From the NCBI RefSeq assembly GCF_025195125.1, contig NZ_JAMGSL010000005.1:434001-498000 (forward strand): a stretch of DNA of 64,000 nucleotides, read 5' to 3'. The translations under genes and the position numbers were made by a program. The notes under the pieces were generated by a model that was not told the origin of the DNA, ran no database searches, and worked only from the letters and a program-made list of their open reading frames with translations. Shown here in pieces: positions 52,617 through 61,988 of the stretch (the first letter of the stretch is position 1; each line of letters begins with the position of its first letter). Source of the stretch: Streptomyces sp. Je 1-79 (GTDB taxonomy: Bacteria; Actinomycetota; Actinomycetes; Streptomycetales; Streptomycetaceae).

Positions 52617-55600
52617 ATGTCCGGTACGCTCACGGCCGCTCCGGCCGAACTGCGCCGTCTGTTCGTCGAATGGGCCGGCCCGGTGGGCCCGGCCGACGAG
52701 GGCGCGGCGGTCGCGGCGGGCGCGACCGACGACAGCGTGGCCGTCGCCCGGGTCCGGTCGACGCGCCCCGCCCGTCGCCTGGCAGCAAGTCTCTCCCACG
52801 CCCTGCCGCCGACGAGCGCCGCCGCCGTGCTGCTGAGCGAGCTGACAGAGCGCCACCTCGCGGGGTCCGAGGCGCGCTGGCGCCGGCTGCACGATGCCCT
52901 CACCACCTCACCCGACACGCTGCCGGAGCTGCTCGCCGCGCTGCCGGAGCCGAGTGAGGTCGCGGCGGACCGGCTCCCGCCCACGTCGGTCTGCGACACC
53001 ATGGCGTTGCTCTTGGAGCAGGCGAGGCCCGCATACGCGGCGGCCGCGCTGACCGCACTGCCGGACCGGACGCTGGAAACGATCCTTGCGGGCGGCTCCC
53101 TTCCCGGCCCCTCGCTGACCTCCGCCGTCCTTCTCCACGGGGACAGCCGGTCCCGCACCGCGCTGGCCCGGCACCCCCGGATCGACGCGCGGGTCCTGAA
53201 GCAGCTGGTCGCCGCGGACGATCCGAAGGTGAACGCGGCCGTCTACCGCAACAACCGCTGCACCCCGTCGCTGCGCCGCACGGTCGTCCACGCCCACGCG
53301 CGGGGCCACGTCGCCCTGGAGGACGCGCTCAGGGCGGAGCTGCTGTCGTCCGCAGGCGCCGCCTCACGAAGCCGGACCGCACCCCTGCTCGTCAGCGGCG
53401 ATCCGCCGCTCGTCACACAGGCTCTGACCTGGGGCGTACGCAAGGTGGCGCAGCGCCACGCCTTGCTGCGGGTCCTGGAGTGCCGGGGTGCCGACGCCGT
53501 GCGCACCATGCTCGCCGACCCGGCCGTCGTACCGCATGTGCACCCGGTGATCCGCGCCGAGATCGCCGACGCACTCGAAGGCGCGGACGCGACGCTTCGG
53601 CTGCGTGCCGCGGGCGAGCCGTACGAGGACCCGGCCGTGCTGCCACGCCTCCTCGGCGTCTCCCGTGGCACGAGCACCCTGCGCGATCTTCTGAACGAGC
53701 CGTACACCCATGACTTCCGCGCACTGGCGTCGGCCAACCGGACGAGCCCCTTCATGCCGAAGGCGGCGGAGGAGCTGCTCCGTCACGAGGACGCGACCGA
53801 CGTCGAGCGCGCGGAGTTCCGGCTGACCCTGCTCAACGGTCCATGGCGGGCCGGAGGCCGCGTCGCAGGCAACCTCACCCCACCGCACCGCCGCCTGGCC
53901 GAGGAGCCGCTGGACGAGTCCGCCGCCGAATGGGCCGTCGGCGTGGTCGAAGCGGGACTGCTCGACCCCGCCGAGCTGGTCACGACGGCCCGGCCGGCCG
54001 CCCGCGCCGCGGAGGCGCTCCGCGCCGTGGCGGACCGGGACCTGGACACGGGTACGGCCAGGAACACGCTCACCGCGCTGTACGAGGAGAATCTGGCAGC
54101 TAGCCCCGAGGCCGTCGCGACCCTGCTGCGGAACCTTCCCGGTCACCCGGGGACGCTGCGGGAGGCCGTGAGGGAGGCCGGCGCGGAGGCGGCACGGGCG
54201 GCCGCGACCGTCCGGCAGCCGACGCCGAGCCGGACGGACGCGGGCACGGACGTGCCTCGCGCCGGGAGCGTGCCCACGCCGGACGCCGAGCCACCCGCCG
54301 GCCCCCCACAGCCTGTACCGGACGGGGGAGTGGGCCTTGGCGTGCCGTCCGTACCGCCGACGCCCCTGTCCGAGCAGCGGGGCCAGGAACCCGTCGGTGA
54401 GCGAGCACGCGCCGCGCTCGGCGCGATCGACCTGCTGCGCTCCCTGGCCGTGCCCGGCACGGCGCCCCTGCCGGACGACCCGGTGGTCCTGCGCAGGCTG
54501 GCCGCTCACACCAGGGACGACGTGCCCGGCCGGCGCCACCCCGACTGGCTGTACGAGGCATGCCTGGCGCAAGGGCTGAACGACCTCGCGCACCGGTGCC
54601 GCACCCCCACCCGCGCGGACGCTCTCGCACGGATGGCGGAGACACCGGAGGCCGGTTCCCTCGCCCGCATCGCCGAACCGGCCTACCTGCACGGCATCGT
54701 GCGGGCCGACGACCTGCTCCACCACCTCCCGGCCGCCCACCTCCTGCGCCTGCCCCACGACTGGGCCGAACTGGCCTTCCCCGCGGCGTGGCGGCGCTCC
54801 CTCGCCACGTTCCTGGAGCGCGAGCTGGGGACGGACGCGGACGCCTGGCTGCGGCTCGCCGCCACCGCCCGACGGTCGATGGAGGCGGCGGACGACGCCG
54901 GGACCGGCCGCCCCGCCGGCCCCACCTGGCCCGAACTCCTCGACCGGTCGCGGCTCGACACCCACCGCGCCGCCGACACCGTGGCGGAGGCGCGCGCACC
55001 CCTCGGCCATGCCTCGACGTTCGCCCCCACGGAGCCGCCCACCTCGCCCGAGTCGGCGGTGCGGCTGCTCGCCCGTGGCAACCATCTGTGGGCGTGGCCG
55101 CTGGGGACCCTGCTCTGCGTGGCGGGGCCCGTCGCCCTGGCCGCGGTGATGGCCCGCGTCGGCCCCGACGGGCCGTGGATGCTGGCCGCGTTCGTCCTCC
55201 GGTCCCGCGCGACCGAGCGCACCCCCTTCGCGTACCTGGTCGACCACCGTGACCGAGCGGCCCTGACGGTGCTCTCGGAGCAGTCCCGGTGGCTCGACCC
55301 CGCATGCCTGCACCGGCTCCTCGACCTCGCCGACCCCGACGTGGACCTCGCCGTCCTCCGCGGCAACGGCGACCCTGAGCTGTGCCGACGCGTCGCCGTG
55401 CGCCCGGGCGTGCTCGCGCCACGCCTCGCCGCCGAGCTGCGCGCCGATCCCCTCGCCGAACTCCCCGGCGGGCGCACGCCATGGCTCGAATCGGCCGAGC
55501 CGGACCTCATCGAGCTCGTCTTCGACAGGGCCGGCAAGCACCTGACGGCGGCCCAGCAACTCGTGGGCGCGCTGAACCTACTGCGCCACGGCGGACCTCG

Positions 55601-56300
55601 CCGACTGGCCGCGCTGGCGGAGAGCGGACGGCTCGGGGCCGCCGCCACCCGCCTCTGTCAGAAGGCGCTGGCCAGCGACGACCCGGACTCGGTCCTCGCG
55701 GCCCGGGCCGCGAAGGAACTGGCGCCCGAACGCCTCGCGAAGCGGCTGCGGAAGTCCCGTACGCACGCGCAGACCCGCTCCCTCCTCGACAGCACCCCGG
55801 GCACCCCGGATTGGGAGGCGCTGGAGGCCGAGCACGCGCGGGACCCCCTCCCCTCCTGGGTAGCCGTCGTCCGCCACCCCACGGCTCCGCGGGACTTCCG
55901 GATCCGCAACGCCGAGCACCTCCACCGGCTGTCGGCGCTCGACGTCTCCTCGGATCGCGAGGTGACCGTGGCCCGCGCCCGCCACGGCGTCGGCGGGTAC
56001 GGACGCGGTCCCGTGGACGCCCTGCTGGACCACCTGCTGCGGACCGGTCGGCTGACCGGCAGGGACCTCGTCCGGGAGGCCGCGCCGGCAGCCGTCGTCC
56101 TGAGCTATCTGGGCCGCGCCCGCCGCCGCTCGGATGCGCCCGAGGAGGTGGGCGTCGCCCTGGGAGAGGTCGCCCGGCTGGTGGCCGAGCGGCTCGGCGA
56201 CGACCCCGACGCCTGGCGGGGCGTCCACGCCCGTCTCACCGATCCGGCCGTCCAGCAGACACCGGCCCGCCCCACGCCCGAGCTGCTGTCCGGCCCGTAG
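52617..56300 (+). CDS. Large helical-repeat protein of unknown function (LRV-like repeats)
   Basis: A 1227-residue, Ala/Leu/Arg-rich protein with no membrane segment and no enzymatic motif I recognise. Two long helical regions (about 1-530 and 595-1227) flank a proline-rich linker. Scattered units of the type H-x-x-x-R-x-A-L-A-x-H-P-x-I/L-D-x-x-V-L-x-x-L (SRTALARHPRIDARVLKQL near 190; DVDLAVLRGNGDPELCRRVAVRPGVLAPRL near 910) resemble variant leucine-rich/HEAT-like repeats. It is probably a scaffold. ATG 52617 has GAGGGGGAAG upstream, unlike ATG 52593. It converges on the kinase operon with a 31-base gap. Confidence 0.65.
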   Translation: MSGTLTAAPAELRRLFVEWAGPVGPADEGAAVAAGATDDSVAVARVRSTRPARRLAASLSHALPPTSAAAVLLSELTERHLAGSEARWRRLHDALTTSPDTLPELLAALPEPSEVAADRLPPTSVCDTMALLLEQARPAYAAAALTALPDRTLETILAGGSLPGPSLTSAVLLHGDSRSRTALARHPRIDARVLKQLVAADDPKVNAAVYRNNRCTPSLRRTVVHAHARGHVALEDALRAELLSSAGAASRSRTAPLLVSGDPPLVTQALTWGVRKVAQRHALLRVLECRGADAVRTMLADPAVVPHVHPVIRAEIADALEGADATLRLRAAGEPYEDPAVLPRLLGVSRGTSTLRDLLNEPYTHDFRALASANRTSPFMPKAAEELLRHEDATDVERAEFRLTLLNGPWRAGGRVAGNLTPPHRRLAEEPLDESAAEWAVGVVEAGLLDPAELVTTARPAARAAEALRAVADRDLDTGTARNTLTALYEENLAASPEAVATLLRNLPGHPGTLREAVREAGAEAARAAATVRQPTPSRTDAGTDVPRAGSVPTPDAEPPAGPPQPVPDGGVGLGVPSVPPTPLSEQRGQEPVGERARAALGAIDLLRSLAVPGTAPLPDDPVVLRRLAAHTRDDVPGRRHPDWLYEACLAQGLNDLAHRCRTPTRADALARMAETPEAGSLARIAEPAYLHGIVRADDLLHHLPAAHLLRLPHDWAELAFPAAWRRSLATFLERELGTDADAWLRLAATARRSMEAADDAGTGRPAGPTWPELLDRSRLDTHRAADTVAEARAPLGHASTFAPTEPPTSPESAVRLLARGNHLWAWPLGTLLCVAGPVALAAVMARVGPDGPWMLAAFVLRSRATERTPFAYLVDHRDRAALTVLSEQSRWLDPACLHRLLDLADPDVDLAVLRGNGDPELCRRVAVRPGVLAPRLAAELRADPLAELPGGRTPWLESAEPDLIELVFDRAGKHLTAAQQLVGALNLLRHGGPRRLAALAESGRLGAAATRLCQKALASDDPDSVLAARAAKELAPERLAKRLRKSRTHAQTRSLLDSTPGTPDWEALEAEHARDPLPSWVAVVRHPTAPRDFRIRNAEHLHRLSALDVSSDREVTVARARHGVGGYGRGPVDALLDHLLRTGRLTGRDLVREAAPAAVVLSYLGRARRRSDAPEEVGVALGEVARLVAERLGDDPDAWRGVHARLTDPAVQQTPARPTPELLSGP

Positions 56301-56331
56301 CCCGGTGGGCCCGCGGCGCCGACGGCAGGGC

Positions 56332-56949
56332 CTAGACCGGCTCGCCGCAGCGGTACGTGAAGCGGGTCTCGGCGGTGTGCCGGGTCGGTGAGACGACGAC
56401 GAGCCGGGCCGTCGCCCGGTGTTCGCCGGGTCCGTGGAACGTCCACAGCAGGTGCAGGCGCGCCTGTGTCTGATGGCGGGCGAGCCGTTCCCGCAGCAGC
56501 CCGGACGTGGTGCCGTCGCTCCGTTCCCAGCGGTACGTGACGGTGCCGGGCCGCCCGTCGGTCTCGACCACCGCCACGAGGTCGGCGGTGCCGTCGCAGC
56601 CGGGCGGCCGTGCGGGGGCGGCGACCGTCACGCCTCGCACCGCGACCTCGGGCCCGAGTCGCTGCCAGGCCAGGAAGGCCAGTACGGCGAGCAGGAGGGC
56701 GGCGGGCAGGGCGTAGCGGCGGAGTGTCCTGCGGCGGCGAGGCGGGGCCACGGGCGCAGGAGCGTGCCAGATCTGCGCGGTGGTCGGGCCGCCGGCCATG
56801 CGTTGCCGCAGCGCCGGGGTGACCCCGGGGCCGAAGCGGAGGACCTCGCCCTCCACCCGGTCCGGCGGCGCGTCCTGCGCGGGTCCTTCGAACCAGTGAC
56901 TGCCGAGGACCGTGGCGCTGTACTCGTCGTTCGCGTCGCGATCGTTCAT
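56332..56949 (-). CDS. Small single-pass membrane protein coupled to the Ser/Thr kinase
   Basis: A 205-residue protein with a cytoplasmic N-terminal 75 residues (acidic start NDRDANDEYSATVLGSHWF, then Arg-rich PPRRRRTLRR), one membrane helix (about 78-98, YALPAALLLAVLAFLAWQ) and an external beta-rich domain with two cysteines (PPGCDGTADLVAVVETDG; TRFTYRCGEPV). Its external domain looks like that at the end of the kinase (TYRWERSDGT versus the HLSWSTADG stretch). ATG 56949 overlaps the kinase stop, so the two are translated together. Function unknown. Confidence 0.72.
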   Translation of the reverse strand: MNDRDANDEYSATVLGSHWFEGPAQDAPPDRVEGEVLRFGPGVTPALRQRMAGGPTTAQIWHAPAPVAPPRRRRTLRRYALPAALLLAVLAFLAWQRLGPEVAVRGVTVAAPARPPGCDGTADLVAVVETDGRPGTVTYRWERSDGTTSGLLRERLARHQTQARLHLLWTFHGPGEHRATARLVVVSPTRHTAETRFTYRCGEPV

Positions 56950-58574
56950 GAGACCGGGCACCCCCGCCTGGTGAGGATCTGTCGGGTGGACCCGCCGTTC
57001 GCGGGGGCCGGGTCCGTGGTCGCCCGGACGCCCCAGTAGCAGCCGCCACCCCGGAAGGTGTGCGTCACCGTGATCGTGTACCGGGTCGCCCCGCTCCGCC
57101 GCAGGCTCTCGGAGCCGTCGGACACCCCCGCCTCGCCCTTGCCGTCGGCCGTGGACCAGGAGAGGTGGAGGACCACCGGCCCGGTCCCGTCCGTCACGAC
57201 GTCGAAGGAGGCTTCCGCCGTGCTCGGACCCGTCTGCCGCAGCGCGGTGACGGAGACCGCCTTCACACCGACCGGAGGCGTCGTGGGCGCAGTGGTGGGC
57301 GGTGGGGTCGGAGGGGTGGTCGGCGGGTCCGTCGTCGGCACGGGCGTCGTCGGCGTGGCCACAGGCGTCGGCGTCGTCGTCGGTACCGGGAGGGTCGTCG
57401 TCGGAGTGCTCGACGGTGTCGCCTCCTCGGACACGGAAGGCGTGGCTTCGGGCGACGGCGTGCTCGTGGGCGCGGCGGTCGGGGACTCCGAGGCGGTCGG
57501 CAGCGTGCTCGTGGTGGCGAAGGACTCGGCCGTCGTGCCGCCTCCCTCGTCACCGGCCCGGGCGGCGACGGCCGCCAGGAGGGCGAGGATCAGCGCGGTG
57601 ACTCCGGCCGGGACGACGAGCTCCGGCCACAGCCGGCGGCCGCGACCCGCCGGACGGGGCAGGGTGGTCCTGGCCAGCGCGGTCGTGCCGGTGGCCGGCT
57701 CACCGCCGGAAGAGGGGAACAGCAGCGGCAGGAGTGCGGCGAGTGCGGCGAGCCTGCGCCGCCCGCGCTCCTCCCAGTCGGGCCCGTAGGCGGCCGTGGC
57801 GACCGATTCGAGCTCCGCCACGAACGCCGTCGCGTGCTCGGGGCGCTGCCCCGGAGCTTTCGCGAGGCCGCGCCGGATCAGCGGACGCAGCGGTTCCGGG
57901 GCCTCGGTGTCCGGAACGGGCGCGTCGAGGTGCTGGAGCGCCAGCTCGGCGATGTTCTGTCCGGTGAACGGCTTGCGTCCGGTCAGACACTCGAAGAACG
58001 TCGCGGTCGCCGCGTACACGTCGGCGGCCGGTGACGCGGGCTCGCCGTTCCACTGCTCGGGCGCCATGTACGCGGGGGTGCCCGCGACCCCCGGCCTGCT
58101 GCCGTGGTCCGTGGCGATGCCGAAGTCCACGAGGGTGGACGAGCCGTCGGCCGCGACCAGGACGTTCTCCGGCTTGTAGTCCCGGTGCACGACCCCGGCC
58201 CGGTGCGCGGCGGCCAGGCCGAGGAGCGAGCCCTTGAGCACCACGAGCGCCGCCTCGGGGCCGGTGGCGCCCTCACGGGCCAGCAGCGCGCGCAGGGCGA
58301 CCCCGTCGACCAGCTCCATGACGATCGCCGCGCCCCACGGCGACTCCACGTACTCGTACAGACCGACCACGTGCGGAGTGTCGAGTGCGGCGAGCAGCCG
58401 TGCCTCCGCCCGGAATCCCCGGACGAAGGCGGGATCCGTGCGCAGGCGCTCGCCGAGGTACTTGACGGCGACCGGGACACCCGTCGCGTCGTGGACCGCC
58501 AGCACCACCCGTCCGCTGCCGCCCGAGCCCAGCTCCCGGGACTCCGTGTATCCGGGCACCACCCATGCGTTCAT
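56946..58574 (-). CDS. Membrane Ser/Thr protein kinase
   Basis: A 542-residue Hanks-type kinase. The kinase domain covers about 10-270: GSGGSGRVVLA glycine loop, VAVKYLG lysine, HRDYKPENVLV catalytic loop (Tyr in place of the usual Leu), VDFGIA and MAPEQW. One membrane helix lies at about 315-340, followed by an outside Thr/Pro/Ser-rich stretch of about 85 residues and a C-terminal beta-type domain with a cysteine pair. There are no PASTA repeats. The ligand for the outer domain is unknown. ATG 58574 has GAGGAGGAG upstream. Confidence 0.92.
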   Translation of the reverse strand: MNAWVVPGYTESRELGSGGSGRVVLAVHDATGVPVAVKYLGERLRTDPAFVRGFRAEARLLAALDTPHVVGLYEYVESPWGAAIVMELVDGVALRALLAREGATGPEAALVVLKGSLLGLAAAHRAGVVHRDYKPENVLVAADGSSTLVDFGIATDHGSRPGVAGTPAYMAPEQWNGEPASPAADVYAATATFFECLTGRKPFTGQNIAELALQHLDAPVPDTEAPEPLRPLIRRGLAKAPGQRPEHATAFVAELESVATAAYGPDWEERGRRRLAALAALLPLLFPSSGGEPATGTTALARTTLPRPAGRGRRLWPELVVPAGVTALILALLAAVAARAGDEGGGTTAESFATTSTLPTASESPTAAPTSTPSPEATPSVSEEATPSSTPTTTLPVPTTTPTPVATPTTPVPTTDPPTTPPTPPPTTAPTTPPVGVKAVSVTALRQTGPSTAEASFDVVTDGTGPVVLHLSWSTADGKGEAGVSDGSESLRRSGATRYTITVTHTFRGGGCYWGVRATTDPAPANGGSTRQILTRRGCPVS

Positions 58575-58927
58575 CCCGCCCCCACTCCTCCTCAACGGGG
58601 ACAGATTCCGGCCACGACCGGTTCCCGGCAAGGGCGCGCGGGCGGGGAGCGGGCGGCGCGAGGGCGGCGTACGGGCGGCGTACGGACGTGCCGAGCGACC
58701 CCATGGACTTCTCGTGCGACTCCATGGACTCTTCGTCGACCGCCTTCGGTGACGCGGCGCCGGACCCTACGGTGTTTCCCGCCGTGGGGACGTCCGCTCC
58801 GTTCCGCGTTCATGTCCTGTACCGCGCCCCCACGCGTCGTCGACACGTACCCGCCCCCTCACTCCCTGATCTTGGGCTCGCTCGGACCGCCGTCCCCCCA
58901 CCGGAATCCTCAGAGGTGCTCAGACCC
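58575..58927. other. Divergent intergenic region with short tandem repeats
   Basis: This 353-base gap lies between the kinase and phospholipase C genes. GGGCGGCGTAC is repeated at 58662-58672 and 58673-58683, and a 21-base unit starting CCATGGACT at 58701 and 58722. The phospholipase frame is open through it, but there is no ribosome site before the Tat start at 58928. I could not assign a promoter or PHO box. Confidence 0.5.
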
Positions 58928-60991
58928 ATGACCGAACTCAACCGGCGCCGCTTCCTGCAGATAGCGGGTGCCACCGCCGGCTTCGCCGCGCTCGACAGCA
59001 GCATCGCCCGGGCGGCCGCCATCCCCGCCGCCCGCACCTCCGGCACTCTCGCGGACGTCGAGCACATCGTCGTGCTGATGCAGGAGAACCGTTCCTTCGA
59101 CCACTACTTCGGCGCCCTGAAGGGTGTCCGCGGCTTCGGCGACCCGCGCCCCGTCACCCTGCCCAGCGGCAAGTCGGTCTGGCACCAGCAGGACGGCGCC
59201 AAGACCGTGCTCCCCTACCATCCGACGGCCGAGGACCTCGGCATGCAGTTCATCGCCGGGCTCAACCACGACTGGGCGGGCGGTCACAAGGCCTTCAACA
59301 ACGGCAGGTACGACCAGTGGATCCCCGCCAAGTCCGCCGGCACCATGGCGTACCTGAACCGGAACGACATCCCGTTCCACTACGCGCTGGCCGACGCGTT
59401 CACCGTCTGCGACGCGTACCACTGCTCCTTCATCGGCGCCACGGACCCCAACCGCTACTACATGTGGACCGGCCACACCGGCAACGACCGTACGGGCGGC
59501 GGACCGGTCCTCGGCAACGAGGAGCGGGGGTACGACTGGACGACGTACCCCGAGCGGCTCGAACAGGCCGGGATCTCCTGGAAGATCTACCAGGACATCG
59601 GCGACGGTCTGAACGCCGCCGGCCACTGGGGCTGGATCGACGACGCCTACCGGGGCAACTACGGCGACAACTCGCTGCTCTACTTCAACAAGTACCGCAA
59701 CGCCCAGCCGGGCAACCCGCTGTACGACAAGGCCCGCACCGGCACCGACGCGTCGAAGGGCGACGGATTCTTCGACATCCTGCGGGCCGACGTCGCCGCC
59801 GACCGGCTGCCGCAGATCTCCTGGATCGCCGCGCCCGAGGCCTTCACCGAGCACCCGAACTTCCCGGCGAACTACGGCGCCTGGTACATCTCCCAGGTCC
59901 TCGACGCGCTGACCTCCAACCCGGAGGTGTGGAGCAGGACCGCGCTCTTCATCACGTACGACGAGAACGACGGGTACTTCGACCACGTCGTTCCGCCCTA
60001 CCCGCCGGCCTCCGCCTCCCAGGGGCTCTCCACCGTCGACACCTCCCTCGACCACTTCTCCGGGAACGCGGGCTACGCCGCCGGTGCCTACGGACTCGGC
60101 CAGCGGGTGCCTATGCTGGTCGTCTCGCCCTGGAGCAAGGGCGGTTACGTCTGCTCCGAGGTCTTCGACCACACCTCGATCATCCGGTTCATGGAGCGAC
60201 GCTTCGGGGTGCGGGAGCCGCAGATCTCGCCCTGGCGGCGGGCCATCTGCGGTGATCTGACCTCCGCCTTCGACTTCGGTCTTGAGGACACCACGCCCGC
60301 GGCGCTGCCGGACACCTCGGGCTACGAGCCGCCGGACAAGGACCGGCACCCCAGCTACGTGCCGAAGCCGCCGGCCAACGGGGCCCTGCCCGTCCAGGAG
60401 CCGGGAGCGCGACCGGCGAGGGCGCTGCCGTACGAGCTGTACGTGGACGGCACGGCGACCCCGTCGACCGGCCGCTTCACGCTCACCTTCGGTGCGGGCG
60501 CCAGGGCCGGGGCCTTCTTCCACATCACCGCGCCGAACCGCACCGACGGTCCGTGGACCTACACGGCGTCGGCCGGCAGGAGCATCGCCGACACGTGGAA
60601 CACCACGTACTCCTCCGGGGTGTACGACCTCACGGTTTCCGGCCCCAACGGATTCCTGCGCACCTTCAGGGGACCGGGCAAGACCGCGGGACCGGAGGTG
60701 ACGGCCCGTCATGACGCCGCCACCGGCAACGTCGTCCTGACCATGACGAACACCGGTGCCGCCGCCGTCACCCTCACGGTCACCGACGCCCCCGCCTACG
60801 GCGGCCGGTCGCAGCGCGTCGCGGTGGCCAAGGGCGCGACCGTGAAGCACACGGTGGATCTGCGCGCCAGCAAGCGGTGGTACGACCTGTCGGTCGTCTC
60901 CAGCGGGAACGGCACCTTCCTGCGGCGTTTCGCGGGCCACGTCGAGAACGGCGCGCCGGGTGTCAGCGACCCGGGGATCATCACCGGCTGA
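58928..60991 (+). CDS. Tat-exported phosphocholine-preferring phospholipase C
   Basis: A 687-residue non-haemolytic-type phospholipase C. The twin-arginine signal is RRRFLQIAGATAGFAAL at residues 6-22. The phosphoesterase domain has VLMQENRSFDHYFG, IGATDPNRYYMWTG and ITYDENDGYFDHV, the metal and nucleophile motifs of the family. Two C-terminal beta-domains (about 475-580 and 590-680; RFTLTFGAGARAGAFFHI, LTMTNTGAAAVTLTVTD) are the usual DUF756 pair. It releases phosphoryl head groups from phospholipids outside the cell, typically for phosphate supply. Confidence 0.93.
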   Translation: MTELNRRRFLQIAGATAGFAALDSSIARAAAIPAARTSGTLADVEHIVVLMQENRSFDHYFGALKGVRGFGDPRPVTLPSGKSVWHQQDGAKTVLPYHPTAEDLGMQFIAGLNHDWAGGHKAFNNGRYDQWIPAKSAGTMAYLNRNDIPFHYALADAFTVCDAYHCSFIGATDPNRYYMWTGHTGNDRTGGGPVLGNEERGYDWTTYPERLEQAGISWKIYQDIGDGLNAAGHWGWIDDAYRGNYGDNSLLYFNKYRNAQPGNPLYDKARTGTDASKGDGFFDILRADVAADRLPQISWIAAPEAFTEHPNFPANYGAWYISQVLDALTSNPEVWSRTALFITYDENDGYFDHVVPPYPPASASQGLSTVDTSLDHFSGNAGYAAGAYGLGQRVPMLVVSPWSKGGYVCSEVFDHTSIIRFMERRFGVREPQISPWRRAICGDLTSAFDFGLEDTTPAALPDTSGYEPPDKDRHPSYVPKPPANGALPVQEPGARPARALPYELYVDGTATPSTGRFTLTFGAGARAGAFFHITAPNRTDGPWTYTASAGRSIADTWNTTYSSGVYDLTVSGPNGFLRTFRGPGKTAGPEVTARHDAATGNVVLTMTNTGAAAVTLTVTDAPAYGGRSQRVAVAKGATVKHTVDLRASKRWYDLSVVSSGNGTFLRRFAGHVENGAPGVSDPGIITG

Positions 60992-61035
60992 CGGAGCCAG
61001 GACCGGTGGAGGGGGCGGTGGCGGTGGGCCGGTCG

Positions 61036-61836
61036 TCAGACGGTGATGACCCGTACGTCGGCGTCGGCGAGCCGCCGCACCGCCTCCGCCGGGACGGCCG
61101 CGTCGGTGACCAGCACGTCGACGCGGTCGAGTCCGCAGATCCGGGCGAAGGCGCGCCGCCCCATCTTCGAGGAGTCCGTGACCACGACGACCCGGCTCGC
61201 GCGCTCGGCGAACAGCCGGCTGATGCCCGCCTCGTCCTCGTGGTGCGCCATGATCCCCAGCTCGGGGTCGATGCCGTCGACACCGAGGACGACGACGTCG
61301 AGCACGACCTCGTTCAGGACTCCGGCGGCCAGCGGGCCGACCAGCTCGTACGTGGTCGGCCGGGCGACACCCCCCGAGACGACGATCTTGATCTGCGGTC
61401 GCACGGCCAGCTCGCCGGCGATGTTGAGCGCGTTGGTCACCACGGTCAGCGCGGGTGCGGCCGGCGTTCCCGGTGACTCGGGCCGGCCGGCGCCGAAGCG
61501 CAGGGCGAGCGCCCGCGCCACCTCGGTGGTCGTCGTCCCGCCGTTGAGCCCCAGCACCTCGCCCTCGTGGACGAGCTCCGCCACCGCCGCGGCGATGCGC
61601 TGCTTCTCCGAGGCGTGCCGGGAGGACTTGTAGCGCAACGGCAGTTCGTACGAGACCCCGTGGGGCACGGCTCCGCCGCGGGTACGGACGAGAAGCCGCT
61701 GCTCGGCGAGTTCGTCCAGGTCCCGGCGGATCGTGGCGGGGGAGACGTCGAGCGTGGCGGCTGCCTCCTCGACCTCCAGCCTGCCGGTGGAGGCGAGCAG
61801 TTCGAGGAGCGTGTTCCACCGCTCGTGCTTCGACAT
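61036..61836 (-). CDS. DeoR-family transcriptional regulator
   Basis: A 266-residue regulator: N-terminal DeoR HTH (LASTGRLEVEEAAATLDVSPATIRRDLDELAEQRLLVRTRGGAV, about 14-57 in all) and a C-terminal sugar-phosphate-binding domain (LNGGTTTTEVARAL; VVTNALNIAGEL; IKIVVSGG; GVDGIDPELGI). It probably represses the divergent SIS-aldolase operon until a sugar phosphate binds. TAAAAT ends seven bases before ATG 61836 and there is no ribosome site, so the message is probably leaderless. Confidence 0.9.
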   Translation of the reverse strand: MSKHERWNTLLELLASTGRLEVEEAAATLDVSPATIRRDLDELAEQRLLVRTRGGAVPHGVSYELPLRYKSSRHASEKQRIAAAVAELVHEGEVLGLNGGTTTTEVARALALRFGAGRPESPGTPAAPALTVVTNALNIAGELAVRPQIKIVVSGGVARPTTYELVGPLAAGVLNEVVLDVVVLGVDGIDPELGIMAHHEDEAGISRLFAERASRVVVVTDSSKMGRRAFARICGLDRVDVLVTDAAVPAEAVRRLADADVRVITV

Positions 61837-61843
61837 GATCGCG

Positions 61844-61849
61844 ATTTTA
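61844..61849 (-). promoter_or_regulatory. -10 element of the DeoR gene (leaderless)
   Basis: TAAAAT on the minus strand ends seven bases before the ATG at 61836. No clear -35 is present. Confidence 0.45.
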
Positions 61850-61917
61850 GCGCCGCGCGCACGCCGTGGGCCCTGGACCCCGAGCTCCGGCTGATGGATA
61901 CTACGCACAGTTGCCGA

Positions 61918-61963
61918 TGCTCGAAGTTGCTCGAAAATAATCTGTTACGAGCAGAAGCGAGCA
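61918..61963. promoter_or_regulatory. DeoR operator: two direct plus two inverted TGCTCG hexamers
   Basis: TGCTCG at 61918-61923 and 61928-61933 and its complement CGAGCA at 61948-61953 and 61958-61963 form a nested symmetrical array with 10-base steps on each side. An AT-rich centre (AAAATAATCT) contains the likely -10 TAATCT (61938-61943) of the SIS gene, so bound repressor would cover the promoter. Confidence 0.7.
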
Positions 61964-61988
61964 TCACATGTCTGTGAAGGAGCCGCAC

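Noticed and set aside
58565..58927. N-terminal extension of phospholipase C
   Set aside because: The Tat signal must be near the N terminus; the start at 58928 places the twin arginines at residues 6-8, and the upstream translation is low complexity.
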